In this document: positions 11,001-22,895 of the stretch, one piece after another
Numbering within the stretch: position 1 is the stretch's first letter
How the letters are laid out: each line of letters begins with the position of its first letter
Source: Symbiodinium natans
Taxonomy: Eukaryota > Sar > Dinophyceae > Suessiales > Symbiodiniaceae
Direction of reading: 5' to 3'
Length of the DNA: 64,000 nt
Assembly: GCA_905221605.1 (NCBI GenBank)
Contig: CAJNDS010002759.1
Location: 1 to 64,000, forward strand
Notes under the pieces: model-generated
Databases searched by the model: none
What the model was told of the DNA's origin: nothing
What the model saw: only the letters and a program-made list of their open reading frames with translations
Position numbers and translations under genes: made by a program

Positions 11001-11822
11001 TTGGGCTTGTTCGAGTCTGCCAGTGAACTGACAAGTCTGGTGGGCCCGCCGATCTTTACGGCCGTTGCTTGGGTGGAGCATTATTTGTAAATTTTTGTGC
11101 AGAAACACGGGGAACGAACCACAACGGACCTACCAATTTCTTCTGTGCTCCAACCCTGCGCCCTCTGCGTGCCCCCTGTGCGCGCCCCTCTGCGCGCGGG
11201 CCCCGTCCGTGTTCCAACCCTGCGCCCTCTGCGTGCCCCCTGTGCGCGCCACCTCTGCGCGCCCGCCCCCTCTGCGCACGCGCCCTCTCCATGCGCGCAC
11301 GCAGGCCCCGTCCCTGCACGCACGCCCTGCGCCCTCTCTGCATGCGTGTGCACCCTCTTTCGCTGCGCGTGCGCCCTCTCGAAACCCCCTCTCCGCGCAC
11401 CTGGCCAATCTGTGCTCTCTGCGCGCCGCGACAGCCCTCTCGGCGCAACCTCTCTGCGCCCCTTGCGCGTCCCTCCTGCCCCCCGTGTGCGCCCCCCGGT
11501 ATGCCCCCTGTGCGCGGCCCTGCACGACCCTTCTGCGCCCCCTGCGCACGAATGTCGACTCCATCAGGTCTTCGTTGCCTCCCTGAAGCCTGTCTTCTGG
11601 GGGCAAAAGTTCCCTCAGCTGGTTTGGGTTGTCGCATTCTTTCTGGGCTGCCTGACTGCACAAGAGGAGAGGTTGCAGCAGGTGTTGCAGGTGTTCTACA
11701 GCAAGTTCATGAGGTGCCAGCTGGCAACGACTTGTCCTGTCACCGACCCTGACCCTACAGCGAGCCTTCTGAAGAAGTGTCGTGCAGCCAAGATGCGTGC
11801 GTCTTCCAGCTCCTCTGCTTGA
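8040..11822 (+). CDS. MFS transporter, multi-exon (helices about 4 to 12)
   Basis: Seen: successive coding blocks on one strand. 8188-8310 has VLYTIWAMDMTDEEDRPTFF then GIITATTILEAHVATYF, the loop and helix where MFS proteins have a D-x-x-x-x-x-R-x-x-x-F-G motif. 8600-8665 has SAVAPLVGTAV. 9121-9215 has FKLGAVLVAIFMLPE, typical of the end of helix 6 before the central loop. 10745-10880 and 10970-11080 follow; the latter has PAGTVLGLFESASELTSLVG then PPIF, the G-x-x-x-(A/S)-x-x-x-L-x-x-x-(I/V)-G-P-x pattern around helix 10-11. 11580-11822 has LKPVFWGQKFPQLVWVVAF, a final helix and a Ser-rich tail (RASSSSSA) ending in TGA. Order and spacing fit one MFS transporter of unknown substrate in an unknown membrane. 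Intron edges are approximate. The 5130-5235 exon is probably part of it. Confidence 0.55.
11140..11570 (+). repeat. C-rich degenerate tandem repeat in a presumed MFS intron
   Basis: Variants of CCCTGCGCCC and CTGTGCGCGCC fill about 430 bases. A 38-base stretch near 11148 recurs about 65 bases later. C strongly exceeds G on this strand. It lies between the helix-11 exon and the last exon of the MFS gene, so it should be intronic; the open frames crossing it come from the repeat. Confidence 0.75.
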
Positions 11823-12480
11823 TTCCAACGCCTGCTTTCGAGGGGTGGCAGCCCTCCGAATCCTCAGGGTCACTCATGTCCTTCCCAGTGTAGCCTTCTT
11901 GAGGAAAGGTCATGAGTCATGATTGACCTTTCGCTCAAGTTCGCGAGTTTTTGTGTTGAGCCGCACAAGCCGGCCGTGCCCTTCCTGGAGAGACCACAGC
12001 CTGAGGTGTCAGCCGTAGCCACTGGAATCTCTGGGCTTTCGCACAGACATTCCTGAGACTGGAGAATTTCGTGCAGCTTTTCATGCGCTGTGCATAGTTA
12101 GGGCGGTTTGGATGTCTCGTGAGGCTCGATGGCTCGGGCCTGGACAGCCCAAGGACAGAGGCATGCGCTTTTGAAAGTTATCTGCTCGTGTTCGGCCCCG
12201 TGCCGGCGCGAAGTGGCCGCGGCCCTTCGACAACCCAAGTTGAGAAGAAAGAGGCCCGATGAGTGTACTCCCTCCAAATTCTCAGCAAGGGGGGTCTCCC
12301 CCCAATGGTGGGTAGGAGCGAGGGGTGCATCTCGGAGCTATGGCCGAGATTCCGGTTTGTTGTTCAGGATCAGCTTTCATCAGCATTCGACTTATTCGAC
12401 ATGACCATCGAAGTTGCCGCATAGCTTCCTTGCAGCAGGTGGAGACCCAAATTCTGCTGCAACAAGCAAAGAGTAGACGC

Positions 12481-12520
<40 letters not shown>

Positions 12521-14125
12521 ATAGGGCAGCATGTGACAAGTTGTGTTCGGCCGCCGCTTCTCAGCCTCCCTAACCCTAGCCCCAACCCTCTTCCAGCTTT
12601 TCCCGCCCTTCCTTACCTTCACCCCTTTAAACTCCCCCCCCCGCCCCCACAGCCCTCCCCTAAGTCTTTCTTAAGTTTTTTCGATGCTTTACGTGGGGGG
12701 GGGGGGGACCACATCCGCGGCTTGAGATGCGACTCTTTCAGCCGTTTCAGGCTCGGGGGCAGGCCCTCGGCCGAGGCCCTGGGCAGTGTTTATCCAGACC
12801 ATGGCAAGTCATGACATCACCCTACGTGTCTGCACTTTGTGTTTACTCTGTGACCAGAGGAAGACTCGTTTTACTCCATTTACTGTCACTTTCTACTGAG
12901 AACCCCCGCCCAACTTTTTGCAATTGCTCCATGGCAGCGACAAGCGCAACACTTGATGACAATGCGACGACGCTGGCTCTGCATCTCGGCTGTGGATTCT
13001 GTAGATGCCTTTCAAACTTGGTCCTAAGTTGGTCTTCTTAAGGTGATGGGTTTCGAGACATGTCCAAGGTTAAGGTCCATAGCCGCATCACTCCCAGTCG
13101 CAAGCATGCTCTGCTGGAGTTGCACTGCTATGTCATGCTTCCGGAAACAGCAGATTCAGCGTGATTCAGCCAGCCGTGGGCCCGAAAGATTATGTGGCCA
13201 GGATTGAAAACCTGCTCCGATGCTTCGTTCTTTGCCAGTCCCCCGCGCCGTATTCTTCTCAAAAAATCTTTCTCTCAATGAGGCGGCAAGAAGCAGCGGT
13301 GCATGGCTCCATTTTGCCTTGAATCAGGAGCAACCCTGGGGGCAAAAGCCACAAACTAGACCAAAATAGAATCACTCAGAATCAGCAAAAAAGTTAAGTG
13401 ACGATGCTTGGGGCTGTCGGAGCCTGAAGAGCTGGAGGCTTGAAATTCCTAGGCCGCTTTTTGTTCTTGTCATGTCGGCTACCTGCGCTGTTGTTGCGGA
13501 GAGCCCTTCGGATCATGGAACCTAGATCGATGGCAGCCGGAAGATAAAGATGTCCAAACAGAAGTTCGAAGTCCCCAAGCAGAAAGCCTGAAACATATGG
13601 AAACCCGAGGCGAGGCATCTCGAAGCGGTACACCATCGGTGCGATTTTGCAGCTTCTGGACACTGCCAAGGGCTCCACCAACCTCACTACCCCGAGGTCG
13701 GTCGCTTTCTGGAGTGCTGACGGCCTTGGGAATATCTAGGAGTCTCCGAGAGTGATTGTTTTTCATTGTTTGCTGCACAGCTTTGATCTTCGAACTCCCC
13801 AAACCTGGATCCCTTGCTGTATTTAGGACATGTTCTGTTGTATGGATCTTCACGGTTGAGATGCTCAGATGCGGACTTTGCATGGTCCAGGAAAGTCTTT
13901 GCGGCCGTGCCAGAACCGAACTCTCGACGTAATTAAGGGGCTGCGCCCCATGAGTCCGACCTTGTATTTTGACAGGTTCGTTTCACTTGAGTTGCTCGAT
14001 GCCAAATCGTGCGGTGTTTGCGGTAAGGTTTTGAGCCCAGGCCCCAGCGCCCTCAACACCCTCAAACACCCTGAAGTACCCTCACACGATCTCAGACGTC
14101 GTCAGCCCTGATTCACGTCTCCATT
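11823..14125. other. No gene recognised; (CT)n and poly-G tracts
   Basis: Contains (CT)n at about 12481-12517, a run of about 13 Gs near 12696 and C-rich blocks near 12640. Minus-strand open frames at 13394-13883 have no family motif. Nothing here reads as a gene to me. Confidence 0.5.
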
Positions 14126-14127
14126 GT

Positions 14128-14240
14128 TTGGGGAAGGTACGACTTTGTCCACATGCCGGGGGGTGGGGGGACTCATGCGGGCCTCGCCATCGTGAACTTC
14201 GTCGATGCCGAGTCCTGCCGGAGCGGCTTTGGGTTCAGGG
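14128..14240 (+). CDS. Exon resembling the Mei2-like RRM (RRM_2)
   Basis: Seen: YDFVHMPGGGGTHAGLAIVN followed by FVDAESCRSGF. Known: the C-terminal RRM of Mei2-type RNA-binding proteins reads (Y/F)DF-x-(Y/H)-(L/M)-P then a charged or glycine loop, then G-x-A-(F/I)-(V/I)-N-F and a short helix; dinoflagellates have many such proteins. The match covers the second half of the domain only. The preceding T-x-x-(M/L)-x-N-(I/L)-P-N block was not found upstream and the downstream exon is unclear (14460-14700 is possible). It may be a fragment of a real gene or a degraded copy. Confidence 0.45.
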
Positions 14241-14879
14241 TGGCACTTGGCGGGCTTGAGAGATTGGGATATCGGGTTGAGGTGTGCGGGCTTTGGCAGG
14301 CATTTGCATGTTATGTGCGGTTCGCGTGTTGCTCTGCGATCCTGTTTCGTAGTGGAGGCTATGGAATCGACGGCCCTGAGCTCACGTGTGACTGTTTGGC
14401 TTATGCTTCAGAAGGTGACGGCTTTCCGAGAGAGCAGACGTGCCTTCTTGACTTGACCGCTGATGCAATGAGTGCAGGACGTGCTTCCGATGTCTACTCA
14501 ACATGCAGGCCAGATCATTCAAACGGCCGGCCCTTGTCAATTACGCTTCCACAAAGCATTAATCAAAACCCAGCGGAGTTCCTCTTTCGACCAACTAGAA
14601 AACTACTCATCAGTAGCCCGCCAAGTCGCCCGGCACACTTTCAGCTTCATCCAGAAGGGGCTGGGCTTTGGGATGTTTATACAGGCTTTGGGGGGTTTTT
14701 AAAGCATGGCTGAGGCTGACAACACTTGCAGGAGTAGAAGCAAGTGGGGTTGATAGATTCTAAACTAAACTTCTCCTCGATCGGTCTACCCATCCCACGT
14801 ATCCCACCCCAGAGTATCCCCAGGGAGTCCCTGGAGTGCCCCGTCCTTGAAGTCTTTACAGCAGAACTGTCTTTTGCAA

Positions 14880-14950
14880 ATTTGTCTTTTGCAACTGGGG
14901 GGGTGAAGGGGGGGGGGGGGGGGGCGCGGGCCCCCCCCCACCCCAACCCC
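14880..14950 (+). repeat. Poly-G followed by poly-C
   Basis: A long run of G (about 14886-14922) is followed by a C-rich block (about 14931-14950), able to form a hairpin or quadruplex. Homopolymer lengths here are a likely place for assembly error. Confidence 0.7.
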
Positions 14951-15059
14951 CGTTTTTCTCAGAAGATACTAAGATGGGAACCTGCATGAAAAACATACGA
15001 ATCCTTCCCAACCCCGTCATGCGAACGAATGCCTGCGGACAAGCCTACCCTCCTGCGTG

Positions 15060-15330
15060 TAATGCTGAATAGAAAAGGTCCGAAGCAACAAATATGTACC
15101 GTGAATGAATATAAATAAGTATTAATAGTAATGATGATGATGATCATTGTACGAATACTATCTTAGTTACTATCTATGAACAGAATAGTTGTAGGAGCAG
15201 AAATGGTAGCCGCGAGCATGAGATCGAATTGTAAGCGTATAGTGAGAATAGTAGCAAGTAGAAATCTTCATAATGGTAGCGGGAAAATTGTAAACATAAC
15301 TAGTGAAGGCAAAAGTAGGCTGGAGAAAAA
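15060..15330. other. AT-rich island
   Basis: This stretch is clearly richer in A and T than its surroundings, with a GATGATGATGAT microsatellite near 15132 and many short TAGTA and GTAGC words. Its open frames give no recognisable protein. It could be an inserted segment of organellar or foreign origin, or simply divergent intergenic DNA. Confidence 0.5.
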
Positions 15331-16129
15331 AGAAGCACTTGACTGCCTTGCGGTACCATTGGGAAGTCAGTAACGCATACGTTGAACCTCGGTTAGGGGA
15401 TGTCCTGGCAGCACTCACGGCCAGTGCCAAGGCGGATTAATGGGCCGTCGAAGTTTCATATTCCTATTCACGTATGGAGGAAATGGAGGCTTTCACGTTC
15501 AAACATGCGTTGCATAGTTTGTAGGATCTGTAGCTGCCGAGCCCCCAAGAAACACACAGCACAAATTCGCCACCCGTAGAAAAGTCTTTCAACAAGGCAC
15601 GGTGGACCCCACAAGCATGGGGCCACCGTAAAACCATTCCCGCAGGACCCTGAATCCTGGCATCTTGACCGTCAGGAGCGGGGCTGCTTGAGCGGAATCA
15701 AGAGCATCGGCCAATCCCGCGTGCAGGGCTTTGCAGAGCCCCCGAGCTGCACACTTAGCGGCACTCCATAACACCTTCAGATACTATTTTGTGCAAACAT
15801 CCTTGGGGGAATCACTGCAAAAAGTCCGTGATGTAGGTTTGCTCTCCACCGTCCTCCGTTAAAGTTGTATCGCGACGAGCGACAACAAATCTGTCCTGGT
15901 GATGTATCCCACTGCGGGTGAGAGAATGAAGGGTCGAAAGTCGAAAGGGTTCGTAGCATTGCCATCTCCATGGCTGCAAGAAGTGGTGAAACAGAGTTCC
16001 TTGCCATGAGTGCAAGTGCAGGCGCACATCTATCTCATGAATTCGCGCAATCACGTCCCTGCTTTCCAGGAATCTGGCGTTCTACGCAGCGGCTCTGAAG
16101 CAGGCCCCAGGGACGTCGTGGAAGGTCCG

Positions 16130-16320
16130 ATACTGTGTTTAAGGTGCCCGGGTGCCCTTGCACGTCTCTTCATCAAGGGTAGGATCAGGGTGGAGGGAGC
16201 GGACGTCGCAGGGCATACTTTTTCTGATTTGCTGCAGCAGGAGCGTTTGCGCATCAATGAGCGGCCTCTGATCTTTGCAGCTTGGACGGGTCTTGAGAGG
16301 GTTTTGGGGTTTGTAAGTTG
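16130..16320 (+). CDS. Possible exon, unidentified
   Basis: The frame reads IKGRIRVEGADVAG, HTFSDLLQQERLRI and NERPLIFAAWTG, a mix of charged and hydrophobic residues that looks coding rather than random. I cannot assign a family. No partner exons were identified. Confidence 0.25.
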
Positions 16321-16339
16321 AGACTGGCACCAGCCCAAC

Positions 16340-19300
16340 TCTTGTTCAGTCCAGATGCCGGAATGTCTCCCAATCCTACCATCCCGAGCGCGCCGGTGTT
16401 GGGGGGGTGTTACGCGGCACTTCGAGTCGCAAGTGGTCGCTGGACATGTGGCCTTAAACCCCATCCTGTAAAAAACCCAGAGCCCGCGAAGATGATCCAT
16501 CAGTTGAGCTGCAGCGGTGAATCTCCTTCCTGGACTTCCTGCTTCCCTATTTGCTGCATGTTTCGTGGATACTCGGCTCAGTAGGCTTGTAACCACCCGA
16601 ACTCAGCTGCCACACAAAATTCGCGAAAGGCCGAGGGCTGGGAAAATGCGGATATGGCCAGCTTGCTGCAGCATTTCGTTACGGAGGAGCTACCTTTTCT
16701 GGCGTGGGTAAGAGCAGCAGACCCGAATGATTCAAACATTGGTCCTTGGCATCCTGTAAGTTGGTGCTAAGTCAGAAGCGCAAAAAATGCAAAAGCACCT
16801 GCAGGATCTGATGTTGACTGCTGAGCTGTGCCTGGGCTTCACTAGCGGATTTCCAAGTGCTCTGTGTCAAGAGCAAAATCCTGTTCCTGGGGACCGCTGT
16901 GACCAGAGAGACTTGAGTCTGAAACGAGCTGCTCTGCCAGTTATCCTAAGCGAAGTAAGCCCCGATGCGTGATGACGCTGCATACTGCTTCTCATGACCA
17001 AGGCAAGCAAAGGCAGGAGATGCCAAGGGCTCTCGAGGGATTTCCAGAAGGGGGCCGGGTTTTGTGGAGGTGTCTGGAGTAGGCTTCGGATGGCTTCGGG
17101 GCTTGATCTTGAGTCGAGTCACATGTGGGCAGGGTGTTTTTGTGTGCAGTGCATCTTGATTGTCCTGTGGGCATTGACTGTCGCCACGTCACTGCAAATG
17201 AGTAAATGCCCGCGCACGGGCAATAGTGCGAGCCAAGTTTTTTTGCATCTTCGCAATGCCACCTCATCCCGCGTTCTCTTTCCTGCAGGTCATGTACAAG
17301 AAGACGAAGAAAGGAGACAGCCCTGCAGGCCTTGGCATGTGAACCAGCCTTGAGTGCAGGAAAGATCGTTAACCTGGGGTTCACCCCGAATCCCTCTCCC
17401 TGAACTCCCTCAAGTTGGGACATGAAAAAACCCTGACAGGTAGTGGAAGTGACACCTGCGCTTCTGTTGATGCATTGGGCCCCAGTTGTTCTTGACTTTG
17501 TTGACTTGTGTTGTCTTGTGGCATGTTGGAACGTTTGGTGCCTTTGACGTATTGAGGGCGGGTTCGGTTTTTGGAGCCCGGCTGCAAATTTGGGAGTTGC
17601 GATGTTGTAAAGTCGCCGCTGCGTAACTGGAGTCGCGTCATAGTCCTGAAAGATTCTAGGGGGGTGGCTTCTAAAGCTTTGCCACAGACCCCCATCTCTC
17701 CTTCTACCAGTACACCAATTCCACGAGTCAGGGCAGGGCCGAACCGCACCCCAAAGCCCCCGAAGCGCCGTTCGACCTTCGCACCCTCAGGTGCAAGAGG
17801 AACTTGAGGTCGCCTGGCAGAGTTGAACCGGTTCAGGCATGAGTTGAGGAACCATAAGGGGCTGAGACCAAATATGTCGGGGACAACAGTGGACTGGACA
17901 CTAGTGCCTTTCAGGCGGCTCCCAGGTCCCAGGCCTAGAGATAACCATGAGTCCACCAGCCATGCGTGTTTAAGCTAGATGTTCCGAAGCCCTTCAGAGG
18001 AGTTGGGGTCTTTAGGCCTCCATGGCCGAGCCACCTTCCACAGTTGTGCCAGTTGCGGCTATCGTGTGGGCGCTAGCAGAATGTTGCCAGAAGCTACACA
18101 ATCCTCAAGTAGCCCCTGCCGAAGGCATAAACCCAAACATGGCAAAGGGTAGAAGTAGAAACTAGTAGAAATGTATATCGAACCAAGAGGAGACACAACT
18201 TTCCTCTGAGGACTTGCGTGGTCGCCAGCCGACGGAGCAGGAGGGATCTCCAAGGGATCTCCAGGGATCTCCGGGGTTACGGTTGCTTCGCCTTGGAGAG
18301 GGGGTCAGCTGCACCAGACTCCGCGTCGAGCTGGAAGTCCGGCCTTCGCTGAACTACTGCTGAACTTCAGGGAAGAAGGGAAGAGCGTCCGTCTCTCCGC
18401 CGCAGAGGCCCACAGGCCACTGCGAAGCTGGTTGGCCTCGCTCGTGAGACAGGTCCTCTTAGGGCCTCCCATCAGGGTGAGAGCTGCTCTCCGATGACAG
18501 CAACCAAATGAGCCACTCTCCACGAAACTGAGCCGCCGCTTCACGGCAGTGAAGAGCATCTGGCCGGAGAGAAGCAACACCACGATCTGGGGCAAGAAAG
18601 CTCCATATGTTCTTCACTAAGAAGTTGACCAACCTGCCATCCGAGCCCAAAACGAAAACTTTGGGGCTTCGTGCAATCATGTGGGGGAGGCTCATGCATA
18701 GACCAGGTATGCGAGTTTACCAAGAAAACGGGGCTGCGGGTGGTGGAGGGAGGAGGGCAGAAGGGGGGCCGGGGTGGGGGGGTGTTAATTCTGATGCACC
18801 ACACCGGGTATCCTCAAAGCAAACGTCCCAAAGATAGGGTTGTTGGGGTCAGAATGGGGTACGTCTCCTAACAAACTTTTGAGTGGAGGAGCTTTCTCTC
18901 CTACTGTTTAACTCGGCGCTGCGTCTTTAAGAACTGGGCAGTTGAAACGAGACCGAATAGAGTTGAATAGAGCAACTGCGGGAGCACATGAAAAGAATCT
19001 CACAGCTGGCACGCAGGAAAAGGCCCGGATATCAGCTTCGCTTCTTGTGTGCAAAACTAGACTCTGATATGATCGGTGCAAGCAGGCGCATTTCGGGCTT
19101 ATCTTAGCTCATCATGCTCCAAGCTTAGCTCAGCACTCCGATGAACTCCGATTCCCAGGCTGAAATCCAGCATCCCTCAGATTCTCGCCGTACATTCCCG
19201 ACCAGAAAAGGAGCTACGGGAAATATCCGCGCTCCTCCGCTCCGTGGCTGCGTGGCGCCACTTGGCTTTGGAAAGCAATGGCACAAACCAGCCCGTAATT

Positions 19301-22300
19301 GAAAGGCGGTCAACAACAAAGTGCAGAAAGTGCTTTCCGTTTTGGGGGTGCGTCGGGGTGGCGGAAGTTTGGTCTCAGGACTTAGGCCCTATTGGAGTTT
19401 CCTATTCGTGACATATGGAGCTTGAGAAAAGGCATACGAGGCTTTGGGCTACCAGCTTATGAAAGCTTGTCAGTTTCGTCGTATATACCTGTCTGGGTTG
19501 GGGTCGAAGCATGTGCCGTGAACCGCACTCAGAACTTTCCATGTCAACTCAACCTCGCCATGATCCACCTCCAAAACCAACGTGTCCGAGGCACATCTGA
19601 CGTCACCATCTTCTCGCTCTAGCTTCTTTGTACAACAGAGTGTTGTGCACATTTGCATGCTGATTCGCCACATGGCGCCACATTGGCACTGGGAGATTTT
19701 TGGAGTCAGCTACTGGGGACAGCCCCAGCGCTTGGCACAGGCTAGGTATTGGAGCTGAAGCTCGAGTGCTCCCGCAAAATCTCCTGCCGAATAATTCGAC
19801 ATCATGCGACCGACGGGTCCGCCAAGGTCGGAGAGGCCGAAGCCCCACACCATCCCACACCGCAGCACACCCCGATTTGCAGTGACACGTAGGGACGTAG
19901 GACGTTGCTGGATTTGGAAGACTTTTGGCAGGTGTGAAGGGCGTTCGAACTTCCAACCTCAGAACGTTCAGTCTTCCTGCATGAATGCCAAGAGATTCCC
20001 CTCTCTGCATTTCCGCAGCAAAAACCCAGCAAGATGCTGGCACTTCCTGCCCACTTAGCCTCTGGGGATGCACAGCCAGCTCAGAACCACCTTGACGATT
20101 GCAATTCCGGTTGAGCGAGGCTGTGTGACCCGAACGGGTTGTGCCTATGAATCCTGTTGCTCAATTTTGGCAGCCGCACGGAGGTTGTATTTTCCTCGTG
20201 TGCAGTCTCTTCCCCCTAATATTTTCTTACCACTAGTATTACGTTGAATCAGTTTGGGAAAGGTGGATGTTGGGGGCGGTGGTTGTCGGCATTCGGGGGA
20301 ACAGATTAAGGTGCCACCACGGTACCTTGGCGGCCGCAAAAGTACAAAAGCCGCTGAGACATGGACAGTCGGAAGCATTGCTCGAGCCACTTGCCCCCAC
20401 TGGGAAGCATTGGGTTGTGTGATTCTGTGTGATTGAGGGCTGCGGAGTCCTTCCATTCGTTGGAGGGCAGCGGCGAAGGCAAGCAGTGCACATCCTTCTC
20501 AGGAGGCGCTTTAAATACTTCCAGGCCCTGTGCATGTGCGCAGAATTCCGTTTGCAGAACAAGGTGCTGTGTTGGGCCGTGTTGCGCCTTGAGGGCCTGG
20601 AAGAACACAGATTTTTCAAACAGAACGCCCGCGAATAGCCTGCCAAGTGTCTCTCGAGCCTACAATAAGTATCACAGTTTTTCACTGTTTGTCCCATATG
20701 GGGGGCATCCTGCAAAATCCGTGCTGCCAATATGGTGGCTGTGGTGAGCCTCACTATCGCCCCACAGTGACTTCTTGGCAACGCACAAATGCGCAAGACC
20801 ATGCGCATGTGCATTCTTGCCGGGGCACGCGGTCTGCGGGTGTGGGCGTAGTCTTAGGGCTGCTAGCCTGGCTTGCAATCAAGTGAGACTCTTGGAGTTC
20901 ACGTGCTCCTTACTTATGTGTATCTCACACGACTCACATGTGAGGCTCAGAATTGCCCGGTGTTCGGATCCCTCCACAGAGACATGAATGGCCTCAGCTA
21001 TTCGGATGTTCATCCCCGAAAGAGGACCATGAGAGTGATTTCTTCTCAGGCTCTGAGGTCCTTTAGCTGTTGTTGTTGGGAGAATTAGAGAGAAACAAAG
21101 ATGGTGCCTCCACTACGGCGTCACGAAAAAAGGAGTAGGCCGACGATACATGCATGCATTGGTCTAGTCCACGATGAAATCGCAAGTATTGGCCTTATGT
21201 GGTTACCAAGGTCTTGGTTTCACCACCTCCTGCTGCTGCTGCTGCTGCTTCGGTACTGATGTTGCTCGTGAGCCTGCCATTGTATAGGAGAGCGCAGAGT
21301 CTCATCGGTGTGTTTTGCATCCCTATGGCACTTCGCATTCTCAGCATTCGCCTTAGTGTTGCACTTCTTGCCTGGCAACACATGTGGTTCGAAGCCATTT
21401 GGCTAATGAGCGCAGGGAGTCTTGCCGTGCTGACATGTCGGACGAGCACATGCCAGAGCATTCCGTGCATCGCCAACTCTCAAGCCCATCCAAGCCCCTT
21501 TCTCTGCACCCATGAGCCCGGCAGCCAGCACGACCGCGCCTAGGCACGTGCAGATGTGGTACACTCGGGTTGATGTCCATCACACCCAGATGGGGTCCCG
21601 TTGAACTGGTTTTGTTGATTGCACAAGTTGCAGTTCGAAGACATAGTTGCAGGGTGTCGACAATTCCGTCGGTCTGAACCACTCCTTCACGGGCCAAATT
21701 GGGCTCCCCCCCCACCTCCATACCACCGTCAAGGGGCAGAACTATTCCACAGCACAAGGGATGGTGCTGCAATCTTCTGGTTTTGGGATTAAGGGTGGCT
21801 CAAGTTTTTCTGCACTTGCGTCCTTTCGGCCATTCCCTAAAAATGAGCCTCTGGAAGGCCCGAGTTTCTGAGTGCTAGTGGCCTCGCCCCTGGAGTGAGT
21901 GGGTGCAGATGTATAGGCGGGCGACCAAAAAAACCTTAAGCCCGAACCTCTTCATGCGGCCGTGCTGGCTGATCCTTGGTTCGGGCGTTGAACGACATTG
22001 AGCTACGCTTGACGGCGAAATATTCGGAGAATGATTCATTCGGAGAAGGACTCGAGTTTGCCGGTGGCGGCTGCCGCATGTCAACCTCTTGCAACCCCCC
22101 GAGAACCTGATGCTTGACACACTTCAAGTGCCCTAGCCCTGCAAGTAGCGTGCAAGGGCTGATTTTAAAGCCCCGAGCCAACGGGGGATACTTTCGGAAG
22201 ACGAAGAGCAACGGCTTGCGAGGCCCTGGTGCAGCAGCTCCGATGTGGCGCTCCAGCGCTTTGTCTCGACGATTTTTTTTAAAACTGCCCGGGGTTGCGG

Positions 22301-22890
22301 TGACCTGACCTCTAGGCTCCCGACCTCCCAAGTGTACACGTGTGCCAGTGGTGTGCCGATGCACAAATGGACGTTTTAGAAGTGCCAGTGGCAGCCCTTT
22401 TGCTGCTGGCAGGGAGTTTGAGAAAGTCAAGCTGCCTCCTTTTTTTATGCCCAGTGCAAAGGTGGCTGCTATCTCCGACGGATGTGGGACACTTCTTCTC
22501 TGATGTCTGGGTGCCTCGGGGATTAGATGAGAAGGCTTGCAAGATCGGTTTCAGAGGCCCGGCCTCGAGCTTGGGGTTGCAGTTGGGGCCAAGGTGCTGG
22601 AGGCTTTCCGTTTGAGGACTTGGGCTCTGACATAGAGAGTTTCGGGCCACGCTCCTGCAAGACCTCAGGTCTCACATCGTGCCTTAGTTTACAAACTTCT
22701 GGACTGTGGACATTGTATTCTTTCCCTCAGGCTTAGACCACTAGTGCTGGTTCTGCGAATCGGGTGCTTGGGAGGCATCACGACTTGCTCAGGCGGTGCA
22801 CTAGGCCACGAGGTCACTACTAGCTCGCTGGCACGAGGGATGACAACTTCAGAATCTCCCGAAGCGCTGAAGCACAAGAGTTGCGACATT
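16340..22890. other. Long gene-poor region
   Basis: I see no recognisable gene in about 6.5 kb. One weak coding hint is a hydrophobic stretch at 17125-17215 (CVQCILIVLWALTVATS) followed at 17291 by a CAG-flanked block ending VMYKKTKKGD-SPAGLGM and a stop at 17341, which may be the tail of a membrane protein. A CTG microsatellite lies at about 21229-21248. The minus-strand frame 17381-17956 shows no family motif. Confidence 0.4.
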
Positions 22891-22895
22891 CACAG

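Noticed and set aside
11056-11873. Frames of 170 to 247 residues over the C-rich repeat
   Set aside because: Arise from the repeat; only the last part of the + frame (from about 11580) matches MFS.
12573-12600. Telomere-like CCCTAACCCTAGCCCCAACC
   Set aside because: Only two to three irregular units inside C-rich sequence; not a telomeric tract.
17381-17956. Minus-strand 191-residue frame
   Set aside because: No motif, Pro/Ser/Arg-rich throughout, no partner exons.
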